Shown: in pieces, positions 16,287-23,948 of the stretch
How the letters are laid out: each line of letters starts with the position of its first letter
How positions within the stretch are numbered: position 1 is the first letter of the stretch
Source of the DNA: Psychromonas sp. B3M02
Lineage (GTDB): Bacteria > Pseudomonadota > Gammaproteobacteria > Enterobacterales > Psychromonadaceae
Length of the DNA stretch: 33,620 nucleotides
Reading direction: 5' to 3'
Assembly (NCBI RefSeq): GCF_003318165.1
Contig: NZ_QOCB01000070.1
Location: 1 to 33,620, forward strand
Notes under the pieces: generated by a model
What the model was told of the DNA's origin: nothing
Seen by the model: only the letters and a program-made list of their open reading frames with translations
Databases searched by the model: none
Translations under genes and position numbers: made by a program

Positions 16287-18653
16287 ATGAAATTGTTTCT
16301 GAAACTCGCATTAGCCCTATTGCTTTTATTAGTTGTCGCAGTCGTTGTTGTTGTCGCAACAGTGGATCCCAATGACTATAAACAGCAAATTCAAGATCAA
16401 GCAAAAAACGCCATTGACCGAGACTTAGTGATCACTGGTGACCTAGGTTGGAGTTTGTATCCACTACTCGGTTTCAAGAGTGGTCAAGTAACACTACAAA
16501 ATAGCCCTGAATTCGAAGAAAAAACGTTACTAAATGTACAAGAAGCAGCGGTATCAATTAATATATTGCCATTATTCTCAGGCAATATCGAAATTGGAGA
16601 GATTGTGCTTGATGGTGTTGAATTTAATTTAATTACCAATAAAGACGGTACGACTAACCTCGATGATCTTACTGCTGAAAGCACTGATGAAACAGCCACT
16701 GATACTGCAGAACAAGAAACAACAGACACAGAGGAAGAAACCTCGAGTTCACTAGACCTCTCTAAATTTATATTATCAGGTATCAATATTACCAATGCCA
16801 CTTTAAAAGTGATTGATCATCAAACCGATGAAACCCAAGAAGTGGCGATCAATAGCCTACAACTTGAAGAGTTTGCATTTGGGCAAGTTGCTCACTTTAG
16901 CTTAAATAGCTCAGTTAAAAATAGCCAAGTAGAAGCGGATATTGATGTTAATGCAGATATCTTTGTTGATGCTGACTTAACCACGGTAGAACTGACTAAC
17001 CTAACCATTGAAAGTGATATTTTAAGTGATGCCCTATCAGGCAGTAAACTTAATACAGTGTTCACTAGTGGTTTAAAATACCAACCAGAAACACAAGAGT
17101 TAGATATTCAAGCAATCACTATTAACAATACATTTACTGGTGAATTCTTAGATGGCACCATTTATATTAACAGCAGTGATATCAATGTTGTTGAGCATAA
17201 CCAAGTGAACCTAGGTAAATTAACTTTAACGAGTAGCTTAAACGGTTCTGCATTACAAAATAACCAAGTAAATAGCACATTAGAAACTAATCTTGCTCTA
17301 GATATCGCCAAACAAACAGCAAAAATTGATACCTTTAAAGTAAACAATACCGTTAAGGGTGATGATGTTGAAGGCGAAATGAACTTCTCGTTACAAGAAC
17401 TAACCGTCAGTGACTTCCAAAAAATCCTTATTAAACAATTCACCATCGACAGTGAAGTCACGGTTGCCGCTATCGGTGAAAACAAAATCAATAGTGATAT
17501 CTCTACTGACATCAGTTACGACCTGGACCAGCAAAAACTGAGTTTAACGTCACTTAAAACCAAAGTGGATGATATTGAATTAAATGGTAAAGTGAGCTTT
17601 GTGCAACAAACTGTGCCAGTAATTCGTTACACGCTAAACGGTAATGTTTGGAACCTTAACCCTTATTTACCTGAAGCAACTGAGAGTACTGAGTCAGCAG
17701 AAAGTACAACTACAAGCACAGAAACAAGCGAAGAAGTTGAACCAGATTTAAGTATTCTTAACGACTTAGATATCAAAGGGACGTTAACGATTGCCGGCGT
17801 GTTATACCAAGATATTACCATAGGTAAAATCACCAATGGTTTAACCGTTAAAGATGGTAAAGCCACTATTAACCCATTGACTGCAAACCTATATGACGGT
17901 TCAGTTAGTGTGAATGCTTCAGTTGATGAAAATGGCGGTAAAAATAGTTACCAAGCAACCACGGCACTTAAAAATGTTGCCTTGCTGCCTCTATTAACAG
18001 ATGCTGCACAAGTTGATCTGTTAAGTGGTACAGCAAACTTTAACCTAGCAGCTAGCGGACAAGGTCTAACCAGCACTAAAATCCAGCAAGGTGTCAATGC
18101 TAAAGGTGATTTTAAAGTAGTAGATGGTGAGTTATATGGAATCAACTTACCTTATGAAATCCGTGTATTTAAAGCCAAACTAACAGGTAAAACCATTGAA
18201 GAAGATAAACTAGTTAAAAAGACAGACTTTGCTTCTTTGACCGGCGAGTTTACCGTAGATGAAGGTATTGCGGATAATCAGAAACTAACCATGACATCCC
18301 CAGTTATTCGTTTAGATGGTGCAGGGACAGCAGATACTATCAAGCAAACTATCGATTACAAGTTGGGAGTCACACCTTTATCTAAAACTGATGAAAGTAC
18401 TAGCTATGGAGACTTAAGTGGAGTTTCTATTCCACTGCGAATCCAAGGGTCATTCTCTGACCCAAGCTTTAGCCTAGATACTGAAGGTGCATTAAAAGAG
18501 CAACTTGAAGCCGCTAAAACAGCTGTGAAAGATACCGCTAAAGAAGCATTAAAAGACACTGCTAAAGATATACTATCTGGTGAAAAAGTCTCTAAGGATG
18601 ACTTAAAAGAGGAAGCAAAAGACCTAAAAGACAAGTTAAAAGGATTATTTTAA
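16287..18653 (+). CDS. AsmA-family protein
   Basis: 788-aa inner-membrane-anchored protein of the AsmA family, whose members are thought to take part in outer-membrane assembly or lipid transport. One N-terminal TM (about 4-24), then the signature KNAIDRDLVITGDLGWSLYP and LGFKSGQVTL; the C-terminal AsmA region includes the segment after DFKVVDGELYGINLPYEIR. Two acidic Ser/Thr/Glu-rich linkers (about 129-155 and 462-487) divide the periplasmic part. The last 55 residues (about 735-788) are Lys/Ala/Asp-rich with heptad/11-mer-like repeats (AAKTAVKDTAKEALKDTAKD), an amphipathic tail not typical of E. coli AsmA. Start ATG 16287 is chosen because AAGGA is well spaced; an ATG at 16281 is too close. 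Confidence 0.9.
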   Translation: MKLFLKLALALLLLLVVAVVVVVATVDPNDYKQQIQDQAKNAIDRDLVITGDLGWSLYPLLGFKSGQVTLQNSPEFEEKTLLNVQEAAVSINILPLFSGNIEIGEIVLDGVEFNLITNKDGTTNLDDLTAESTDETATDTAEQETTDTEEETSSSLDLSKFILSGINITNATLKVIDHQTDETQEVAINSLQLEEFAFGQVAHFSLNSSVKNSQVEADIDVNADIFVDADLTTVELTNLTIESDILSDALSGSKLNTVFTSGLKYQPETQELDIQAITINNTFTGEFLDGTIYINSSDINVVEHNQVNLGKLTLTSSLNGSALQNNQVNSTLETNLALDIAKQTAKIDTFKVNNTVKGDDVEGEMNFSLQELTVSDFQKILIKQFTIDSEVTVAAIGENKINSDISTDISYDLDQQKLSLTSLKTKVDDIELNGKVSFVQQTVPVIRYTLNGNVWNLNPYLPEATESTESAESTTTSTETSEEVEPDLSILNDLDIKGTLTIAGVLYQDITIGKITNGLTVKDGKATINPLTANLYDGSVSVNASVDENGGKNSYQATTALKNVALLPLLTDAAQVDLLSGTANFNLAASGQGLTSTKIQQGVNAKGDFKVVDGELYGINLPYEIRVFKAKLTGKTIEEDKLVKKTDFASLTGEFTVDEGIADNQKLTMTSPVIRLDGAGTADTIKQTIDYKLGVTPLSKTDESTSYGDLSGVSIPLRIQGSFSDPSFSLDTEGALKEQLEAAKTAVKDTAKEALKDTAKDILSGEKVSKDDLKEEAKDLKDKLKGLF

Positions 18654-18685
18654 TCGATAATATTTAACATCTTTTATTGTTTTAT

Positions 18686-18720
18686 AAAAAGCTGATTCAG
18701 GAAACTGGATCAGCTTTTTT
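18686..18720. terminator. Rho-independent terminator after the AsmA-family gene
   Basis: GCTGATTCAG pairs with CTGGATCAGC (one G-U) around a GAAA tetraloop, with five A before and six T after. A strong intrinsic terminator, symmetrical enough to work in either direction. Confidence 0.93.
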
Positions 18721-18759
18721 AATAGAATGTATATCTGAAACATAATACCTATACACTAT

Positions 18760-18810
18760 TACCAATCAAACTCATTAACCAATCTATTTTACTTGTTAAA
18801 ATAATTGGTA
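18760..18810 (-). repeat. Short, internally deleted copy of the MITE-like repeat
   Basis: 51-bp element bounded by TACCAAT and ATTGGTA. It shares an exact 18-base stretch (18784-18801, CTATTTTACTTGTTAAAA) with the complement of 33433-33450 in the full-length copy, and its left end matches that copy's right terminus in inverted orientation. It ends 26 bp before the HAD-IIA start codon, so it forms part of that gene's 5' region. Confidence 0.75.
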
Positions 18811-18836
18811 TTACTTTTTTAAGAGGAATTAACTCT

Positions 18837-19664
18837 GTGAAAATGATCAACGGTTTAACAGATATTATTGATAAATTTGACACCTTCATTCTTGATCAAT
18901 GGGGAGTGTTACATAATGGTGGAAAGGCTTTCCCTGAAGCAATACAAGCATTAAACTTTTTAAAATCACACAACAAAAAAGTCGTTATCTTATCCAACAG
19001 CGGCAAAAATAGTTCATTTTCCTATGCCCGACTCACTGAATCAGGCATCAGCCGTGACCTTTATCTAGATGTGTTAACTTCTGGCGATCACATGCGTCAT
19101 AACTTCAAATCAGGAAAGTTCAAAAGCCTAGGGCAACAAGCTCTACATTTTAAGTGGGAAGAGGACGATACAGTACTCGAAGACTGTGCTGTACAATCAG
19201 TTGCAACAGCAGAACAAGCCTCCTTTGTATTATGTTGTGGTGTAGACAGAGGTAGTGTTGAAGCTTATATGGATGATTTAACCATTGCCTACCGTAATAA
19301 CCTAGAATTAGTCGTAAGTAACCCTGATCTGGTTGCCATGACCCCAGAAGGTAGCTTAAAAACCTGCCCAGGTGCCATTGCTATTGCTTACCAAGAAATG
19401 GGCGGAAAAGTACATTGGCATGGTAAACCACAAAAAAAGATCTACGACATGTGTAAAACACTGGTCGGCGGTTGGGATAATGCGATTGCGGTAGGCGATA
19501 GCTTAGAACACGATATAGCAGGGGCAAATGGTGCTGGTATCAGTAGTTTGTTTATTACCAGCGGTATTCATGCCGATAAGATTTCAGATAAAGCGAGTAT
19601 CGAAGTAATTTCCAAGCAATACGAAGTATCTCCTGACTTTTATGTCGACTGGTTTAAACACTAA
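18837..19664 (+). CDS. HAD-superfamily subfamily IIA hydrolase
   Basis: 275-aa cytosolic HAD hydrolase of the NagD-like IIA group, of the type with a DxWGVLHxG motif. The nucleophile is D20 in FILDQWGVLHNGG; Trp occupies the position that holds the second Asp in classical DxD motifs, which is usual for this subgroup. Later motifs: ILSNSGKNSS (motif II), HGKPQKKIYDMC (Lys, motif III) and AVGDSLEHDIAGA (motif IV). A phosphatase on a small phosphorylated metabolite is likely, but the substrate is unknown. I use the GTG at 18837 (AGAGG ten bases upstream); an ATG two codons on is possible. A short repeat copy sits directly upstream. Confidence 0.88.
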   Translation: MKMINGLTDIIDKFDTFILDQWGVLHNGGKAFPEAIQALNFLKSHNKKVVILSNSGKNSSFSYARLTESGISRDLYLDVLTSGDHMRHNFKSGKFKSLGQQALHFKWEEDDTVLEDCAVQSVATAEQASFVLCCGVDRGSVEAYMDDLTIAYRNNLELVVSNPDLVAMTPEGSLKTCPGAIAIAYQEMGGKVHWHGKPQKKIYDMCKTLVGGWDNAIAVGDSLEHDIAGANGAGISSLFITSGIHADKISDKASIEVISKQYEVSPDFYVDWFKH

Positions 19665-19716
19665 GATTTACCTTCACTATCACATTACAAGTCCCTTAAA
19701 CACGGATTTTTATCAT

Positions 19717-19754
19717 AGTAAAGGCACTATATTTAAATAAATGGAGCCTTTACT
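19717..19754 (+). terminator. Hairpin downstream of the HAD-IIA gene
   Basis: AGTAAAGGC (19717-19725) and GCCTTTACT (19746-19754) form a perfect 9-bp stem with a 20-nt AT-rich loop, about 50 bp after the stop. No U-run follows, so it is a candidate Rho-assisted terminator or 3'-end stabilising hairpin. Confidence 0.5.
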
Positions 19755-20062
19755 TCCTATTAGTTATATAAATAACAAAAAGTCACGCCTAGCAGCCCCA
19801 CGTATCAGAAATAAGTCTGTGTTAAGTCATCTTAAAAAGACAATAGATTGATTGTTTAGCTTGTTACACCTCAACCACTTTCTTAACAAAAATTTTTTTT
19901 TATTGTTACTTCCCAGGCTCTGGCGTGATTAAAAAACAAACAAAAAAGGTTTGATCGATTAAATAGTAATAAACAACTGAGTGAAAAATCATAATAAACT
20001 AAATGATATTGACTATCACGTAGACCATTTTTTAAAAAATAAAAATTTTCAACCAGGAGAAA

Positions 20063-20078
20063 TGTGACGTAAGTCACC
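20063..20078 (+). promoter_or_regulatory. CRP-like binding site upstream of the porin
   Basis: TGTGA-CGTAAG-TCACC matches nine of the ten conserved positions of the CRP core TGTGA-N6-TCACA. It lies upstream of a plausible promoter at 20089-20118, at a distance suited to activation. Confidence 0.65.
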
Positions 20079-20088
20079 AAATTAAACT

Positions 20089-20118
20089 TTGCTTATTACT
20101 TTTTTGTGAAGTTATGAT
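20089..20118 (+). promoter_or_regulatory. Possible porin promoter
   Basis: TTGCTT at 20089-20094 and TATGAT at 20113-20118 are separated by 18 bp. The start would be near 20125, giving a leader of about 145 nt with a hairpin in it. Other AT-rich -10-like hexamers lie nearby, so the assignment is tentative. Confidence 0.45.
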
Positions 20119-20175
20119 GAAAGTTATATAGATTGTCAGGTGTGATTTAAAGGAACACGGAAAGTCTAAGTTTTT

Positions 20176-20203
20176 GCAGGAAGCATCTAACACATCTTCC
20201 TGC
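20176..20203 (+). promoter_or_regulatory. Leader hairpin of the porin mRNA
   Basis: GCAGGAAG (20176-20183) and CTTCCTGC (20196-20203) form a perfect 8-bp stem with a 12-nt loop, about 70 nt before the start codon. There is no U-run after it, so it is more likely an mRNA leader structure (stability or small-RNA target) than a terminator. Confidence 0.5.
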
Positions 20204-20271
20204 TTACCTTAAAAATAACATTTAAATATGACATTTTTTAAATGATTCTTATAATAAACAGGAAAATGAAT

Positions 20272-21207
20272 ATGACATTCAATAAATATCTACTAGCTAT
20301 CGCATCAAGCGCTGTTATCGCTTCTCCTCTTTACGCTGCAACAATTTACAAAACGGATACCCAAGAATTTAACATTGATGGTCGAGCTGAAGTTCGTGGA
20401 TACCGAGCTGACGGCAGTTACGACGATACATCTCGCGTTCGCTTAAACCTTGCTGGTTCAAATGCATTAAGCGACGATTTAACAGTGTTTGGTCGTTATG
20501 AGTTTGAAATTAAAGAAAATGACGAAACAGGTGACACAGACATTAGTAGCACTCGTCATCTTTATGTTGGTGCTGACACTAATTACGGTACTGTAATTTA
20601 CGGTCACCAAAATAATGCTGTAACTTACCTTACAGACTTTTCAGACCAAGCAGAGACATTTAGTGGATACATTAATGAATTTAATGATGTAACCGCAGAC
20701 CGTTCAAGAAACACACTACGTTACTCAGTTCAAAGCGATGGTCTAACGTTCCAAGTATCTGGTACGAAAATAGATGCAACTAGCACACAAGGTTTTGGTG
20801 CTGTTGTAGGTTACAAAGTATCACCTGCTGTAGAAGTAGCAGCTGGTTTTACTTCTGCTGAAGTATCTGACGATACTACAAACACTTATTTACTAGGTGC
20901 TAAATACTCTAAAGACAGTGTTTACTTAGCAGCAACTGGTTTGATGGGTGATGAAGAAGGTGATGATTTTGAAGGTGTTGATGCATTTGCAGCTTATTAC
21001 TTCGGTGAAAACGCAGTAAACATGAGCTACAGCTACTACTCAAAAGATGATTCTGATGATGATAAATTAAACTTTATCGGTTTAGAGTACGCTCGTTACA
21101 TTGACAACTTTGCCGTATACGGCAGCTACAAAATTGCATTAAGCGGTGATACTGCTGACGGCGATGAAGAAGATGCAATCCAAGTTGGTGCTCGTTACAA
21201 ATTCTAA
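20272..21207 (+). CDS. Outer-membrane general porin
   Basis: 311-aa Gram-negative porin resembling the OmpU-like/Porin_4 group. Signal peptide MTFNKYLLAIASSAVIASPLYA is about 22 residues (cleavage SPLYA|ATIY), followed by alternating beta-strand sequence with Asp/Gly/Thr turns (GRAEVRGYRADGS, LTVFGRYEFEIKEND, HLYVGADTNYGTVIYG) and the terminal VGARYKF, ending in the Phe recognised by the BAM complex. Many acidic loops suggest a cation-leaning pore in a salt-water organism; that is inference. Start ATG 20272 is chosen for its spacing from AGG at 20260-20262; ATG 20266 and an upstream start at 20242 are less likely. Codon use is regular, fitting a highly expressed gene. Confidence 0.93.
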   Translation: MTFNKYLLAIASSAVIASPLYAATIYKTDTQEFNIDGRAEVRGYRADGSYDDTSRVRLNLAGSNALSDDLTVFGRYEFEIKENDETGDTDISSTRHLYVGADTNYGTVIYGHQNNAVTYLTDFSDQAETFSGYINEFNDVTADRSRNTLRYSVQSDGLTFQVSGTKIDATSTQGFGAVVGYKVSPAVEVAAGFTSAEVSDDTTNTYLLGAKYSKDSVYLAATGLMGDEEGDDFEGVDAFAAYYFGENAVNMSYSYYSKDDSDDDKLNFIGLEYARYIDNFAVYGSYKIALSGDTADGDEEDAIQVGARYKF

Positions 21208-21232
21208 ATCTCTATTATGTTAATAGAAATAT

Positions 21233-21263
21233 AAAAAGCACTCTCTTTTGAGTGCTTTTTTTA
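21233..21263 (+). terminator. Rho-independent terminator of the porin
   Basis: AAAAAGCACTC pairs with GAGTGCTTTTT around TCTTTT, with a run of seven T at the end. It lies about 25 bp after the porin stop. Confidence 0.94.
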
Positions 21264-21330
21264 TGGCACACTGGTAGTGTATTTTCTTCTCTTCGCTTAC
21301 AGCGTTTAACTATTTAAATGAGCATCATCT

Positions 21331-21930
21331 ATGAAATTATGGAACCTTTTTACCTTTGCAATAGCCAGTATGATAAGCACACAAGCACTAGCAGATATAA
21401 ATCTGACATTCCCTCCACAACTAAAACTTCAATTAGTTAATGAAAAAATTTCAAATTCAGAAAACGCTTTACAATTAAAAAACGGTCAAAACCAAATTGC
21501 CTTCCAATATAAAACTCATTACCGTTCAGACGGAGAGCGTCTATTATTTACATCAGAAATGATATTAATATCGTTTAAAGGTCATGACCAAAATTACACT
21601 ATTACTCTACCTGAACTAAATTCAGAAGAAGAGTTTGAGCAGTTCAATAAAAAACCACAAATAGCACTAAAAGACGATAGTGGTAAACCGGTAAAATTTG
21701 AACAAGGAAAATTAATAAAAGAGGGTTTTCAACTTAACAGAGATTTAGTCTCAGAAGTGAGTGCTTATAATCGAACAGACAAACCCGCTTCATTACACCA
21801 ACCTGCCACTATTATTGTTCCTGCCAATGGGCAAACTGAAGGTGATGTGGCAGGTCAGATGCTAGATTACTGGTACAAAAAAGCAGATGAGAAGACCCGT
21901 GCGCAATTCAAAGCACGTATTAACCAATAA
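21331..21930 (+). CDS. UPF0319 (YccT/DUF2057) family periplasmic protein
   Basis: 199-aa exported protein with signal peptide MKLWNLFTFAIASMISTQALA (cleavage about residue 21). The pattern is that of UPF0319: LTFPPQLKLQLVNEK at the mature N-terminus, an internal NGQNQIAFQYKTHYRSDGERL and the closing MLDYWYKKADEKTRAQF, matching the C-terminal YWFKLADPQTR region of E. coli YccT. YccT has been linked to control of curli assembly in E. coli; no curli genes are visible here, so the role is open. A single gene between the porin terminator and the thiamine operon. Confidence 0.88.
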   Translation: MKLWNLFTFAIASMISTQALADINLTFPPQLKLQLVNEKISNSENALQLKNGQNQIAFQYKTHYRSDGERLLFTSEMILISFKGHDQNYTITLPELNSEEEFEQFNKKPQIALKDDSGKPVKFEQGKLIKEGFQLNRDLVSEVSAYNRTDKPASLHQPATIIVPANGQTEGDVAGQMLDYWYKKADEKTRAQFKARINQ

Positions 21931-21946
21931 TTTATTTTTATCTCTT

Positions 21947-21979
21947 GTTTGCGCTTTGCTTGACTCAGCAAGCGCAAAC
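21947..21979 (+). terminator. Hairpin after the UPF0319 gene
   Basis: GTTTGCGCTT (21947-21956) and AAGCGCAAAC (21970-21979) form a perfect 10-bp stem about 16 bp after the stop. The following bases are pyrimidine-rich (TCTGCCTCCCCTTTTCC) rather than a pure U-run, so this is a probable but imperfect terminator. Confidence 0.65.
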
Positions 21980-22047
21980 GTCTGCCTCCCCTTTTCCTTT
22001 TCTTCATCAATTTATGCCTCACAGATAACAAAGCGCTATATGTTGCA

Positions 22048-22075
22048 TTGCACTTTCATCTAAACTTGTTATGAT
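22048..22075 (+). promoter_or_regulatory. Promoter of the thiamine operon
   Basis: TTGCAC (22048-22053) and TATGAT (22070-22075) lie 16 bp apart, and the -10 has the extended TGT immediately before it. The transcript would begin about 22082, just where the riboswitch P1 stem starts. Confidence 0.7.
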
Positions 22076-22086
22076 TCAAAACACTT

Positions 22087-22186
22087 ATAGTCGGGGAGCC
22101 GAAGGCTGAGAACGAATGCGATACCTTTTAGGGTTGCATCGATACCCGTTGAACCTGATACAGTTAGCACTGACGCAGGGAACTAT
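22087..22186 (+). promoter_or_regulatory. TPP riboswitch (THI element) aptamer
   Basis: All conserved blocks are present in order: CGGGGAGCC, GGCTGAGA, ATACCC-GTTGAACCTGAT and ACAGTTAGCACTGACGCAGG, closed by a P1 stem ATAGT (22087-22091)/ACTAT (22182-22186). The P3 arm is formed by the bases around 22115-22145. Thiamine pyrophosphate binding lowers expression of downstream genes in this class. The next gene, thiD, starts 79 bp later, and the following leader contains the switching elements described in the next entry. Confidence 0.97.
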
Positions 22187-22260
22187 GTAAACACCTACCA
22201 TAGTGCATCTTTGCGCGTATTGGGTTTTCTCATATAGTTCCGAGGCGTTGTAATCGGAGC
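22179..22260 (+). promoter_or_regulatory. Expression platform of the TPP riboswitch (translational)
   Basis: Bases 22237-22243 (GTTCCGA) can pair with 22254-22260 (TCGGAGC), hiding the GGAG ribosome-binding site of thiD. The same region as part of 22234-22241 (ATAGTTCC) can pair with 22179-22186 (GGAACTAT), which contains the 3' strand of P1. With TPP bound, P1 forms, the anti-sequester partner is occupied and the ribosome-binding site is sequestered; without TPP the 8-bp anti-sequester helix frees it. A third alternative, ACTATG (22182-22187) with CATAGT (22199-22204), may tune the switch. No U-run follows, which argues against a terminator mechanism. Confidence 0.78.
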
Positions 22261-22264
22261 AATG

Positions 22265-23155
22265 ATGGCCAATAACAACCTTAAAACTCAAATAGCAGAT
22301 TCAATGACAACCTCTTCAGCTCAGGCGGAGGTGCCGATCGTATTGACCATCGCAGGTTCCGATAGTGGCGGTGGTGCAGGTATTCAAGCGGATATTAAGG
22401 CTATTTCAGCCACAGGCAGTTATGCTTGCTCAGCAATTACCGCGATCACAGCCCAAAATACCTTAGGTGTTTCTGGTATTTTCCCCATTCCACTAGAGCA
22501 TGTTGAAAAGCAATTAGACGCCGTTTTCAGTGATTTAAATATCGTGGCGGTAAAAGTAGGTATGCTAGCTGATAGTGATATTATCAGCTTGGTGACCAAA
22601 AAATTAAAACAATACCAGCCTCAATTTATCGTCATTGACCCGGTAATGGTCACCACCAATGGTGACTTATTATTAGAAAAATCAGCCATCCAAACATTAA
22701 AATCTGAGCTGTTCCCTTTAGCAAATATTATTACTCCAAACCTACCTGAAGCCGCGGCATTAATCGGCGACAGTACATCACAGAACCTTCCTGAAACAAC
22801 CCAACAAATGCAGTCGATGGTCAAAGGGTTACGTCAATTAGGAGCTAAAGCCGTGTTATTGAAAGGGGGATATTTACAACAAGATAAGCACAGTACCGAT
22901 CTGTTAATTTTATCTCATGTTATTCAAGAGTTAACAGCTGATCGAGTTTACACCAATAATAACCATGGGACAGGTTGTACACTTTCTTCGGCTATTGCTT
23001 CCTATTTAGCACAAGGTTATCTATTGGCAGAGGCAGTACAAGCAGCAAAAAATTATATTACGCACGCGTTAATGCATGCTGACCAACTCACTATCGGTAA
23101 AGGACGAGGCCCGGTACATCACTTTTACCAACAACACAACGACAGTGATTGCTAA
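22265..23155 (+). CDS. thiD: Hydroxymethylpyrimidine / phosphomethylpyrimidine kinase ThiD
   Basis: 296-aa ribokinase-fold enzyme converting HMP to HMP-P and HMP-PP for thiamine synthesis, cytoplasmic. Signature TIAGSDSGGGAGIQADIK (about 29-46), substrate region SAITAITAQNT, VMVTTNGD, and the anion-hole/base motif NNHGTGCTLSSAIASYLA (about 238-255). About 25 residues precede the usual N-terminus. Two consecutive ATGs (22262, 22265) are available; the second is five bases from GGAG and is preferred. First gene of the operon, controlled by the TPP riboswitch. No ThiE fusion is present, since thiE is separate downstream. Confidence 0.95.
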   Translation: MANNNLKTQIADSMTTSSAQAEVPIVLTIAGSDSGGGAGIQADIKAISATGSYACSAITAITAQNTLGVSGIFPIPLEHVEKQLDAVFSDLNIVAVKVGMLADSDIISLVTKKLKQYQPQFIVIDPVMVTTNGDLLLEKSAIQTLKSELFPLANIITPNLPEAAALIGDSTSQNLPETTQQMQSMVKGLRQLGAKAVLLKGGYLQQDKHSTDLLILSHVIQELTADRVYTNNNHGTGCTLSSAIASYLAQGYLLAEAVQAAKNYITHALMHADQLTIGKGRGPVHHFYQQHNDSDC

Positions 23156-23156
23156 C

Positions 23157-23948
23157 ATGGCCTTAACCATTACAAAAACAAAGATGCTACATTCACCAGC
23201 CATTACTATTGAACAAGGCGTTATACGCTATCAACAAGATACTCAACCTGTATTATCTGGGCTGGACATGCAGATGCCTGCACAAGGATGGAGCTGTATT
23301 TTAGGTCGCAGTGGTTGTGGCAAAACGACCCTATTACGATACCTTGCGAATTTACTAACGGACAAGGTGCAGTGGTCTGGCGAGTTATCTACTAGCAATC
23401 AAATAGCACTTAAAGAGCAAGTCGCTTATATGGCTCAACAAGACTTATTAATGCCTTGGTTAAACGTATTAGATAATGTATTACTTAGCGAAAAGTTTAC
23501 CCCCAAAACACCATCTTCCCCTTCAAAAACACAGCAATATCATAAAGCATTAACATTGTTAGCTGAGGTCGGCTTAGCTGATAAGGTCCAAGCATTACCA
23601 CAAAATTTATCAGGGGGAATGCGCCAACGTGTCGCCTTAGCCAGAACCTTGATGCAAGATAAACCTGTAGTATTAATGGATGAACCCTTCTCGGCTTTAG
23701 ATGCAGTAACGCGCTATAAACTACAAAACCTAGCACACCAATTATTAAAAGATAAAACGGTTTTATTAATCACTCATGACCCATTAGAGGCCGTTCGCTT
23801 AGCTGACCAATTATATATCTTGCATGGAAAGCCCGCCTTTGCGAGTGCACTTTCATTGCCAAATTCCGCCCCTCCCAGAGCATTGAATGCAGAAAGTGCG
23901 ATATTACAGCAACAAATTATTCAACAATTAGAGCAAGATTATGAATAA
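23157..23948 (+). CDS. thiZ: ABC transporter ATPase of the pyrimidine-precursor uptake system (ThiZ)
   Basis: 263-aa ABC ATPase of the nitrate/sulfonate/taurine-like group: Walker A GRSGCGKTT (about 51-59), Q-loop AYMAQQDLLMP, signature LSGGMRQRVALARTL, Walker B VVLMDEPFSALD and H-loop ITHDPLEA. It energises import of a pyrimidine precursor (HMP or a formylaminopyrimidine) with ThiX and ThiY. The ATG at 23157 lies one base after the thiD stop, so translation is probably coupled; no Shine-Dalgarno stands out. An open frame reaching back to 23076 would overlap thiD and is unlikely. The function is assigned from operon context as much as from sequence. Confidence 0.9.
   Translation: MALTITKTKMLHSPAITIEQGVIRYQQDTQPVLSGLDMQMPAQGWSCILGRSGCGKTTLLRYLANLLTDKVQWSGELSTSNQIALKEQVAYMAQQDLLMPWLNVLDNVLLSEKFTPKTPSSPSKTQQYHKALTLLAEVGLADKVQALPQNLSGGMRQRVALARTLMQDKPVVLMDEPFSALDAVTRYKLQNLAHQLLKDKTVLLITHDPLEAVRLADQLYILHGKPAFASALSLPNSAPPRALNAESAILQQQIIQQLEQDYE

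Larger units (their letters stand above)
19665..20271 (+). promoter_or_regulatory. Long non-coding region upstream of the porin
   Basis: About 600 bp without a credible gene. It holds a hairpin after the HAD gene (19717-19754), several A/T tracts (for example nine T near 19891-19900, and TTTTTTAAAAAATAAAAATTTT near 20028-20049), a CRP-type site (20063-20078), a possible promoter (20089-20118) and a leader hairpin (20176-20203). Long AT-rich control regions are usual for general porin genes responding to osmolarity and carbon source; OmpR sites cannot be assigned reliably by eye. Confidence 0.6.

Noticed and set aside
16484-18634. Several minus-strand open frames opposite the AsmA-family gene
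   Set aside because: They are Ser/Val/Leu-rich mirror readings of a coding sequence with strong Thr/Asp/Lys codon use and lack start signals.
19883-20080. Small minus-strand open frame upstream of the porin
   Set aside because: Low-complexity AT-rich sequence across the CRP-like site, no ribosome-binding site and an implausible residue composition.
22085-22291. Minus-strand open frame across the TPP riboswitch
   Set aside because: It is antisense to a highly conserved RNA element and to the start of thiD, and has no ribosome-binding site.
23076-23156. N-terminal extension of the thiZ-like ATPase
   Set aside because: It would overlap the thiD end by about 80 bp in another frame and adds residues without ABC similarity; ATG 23157 directly follows the thiD stop.
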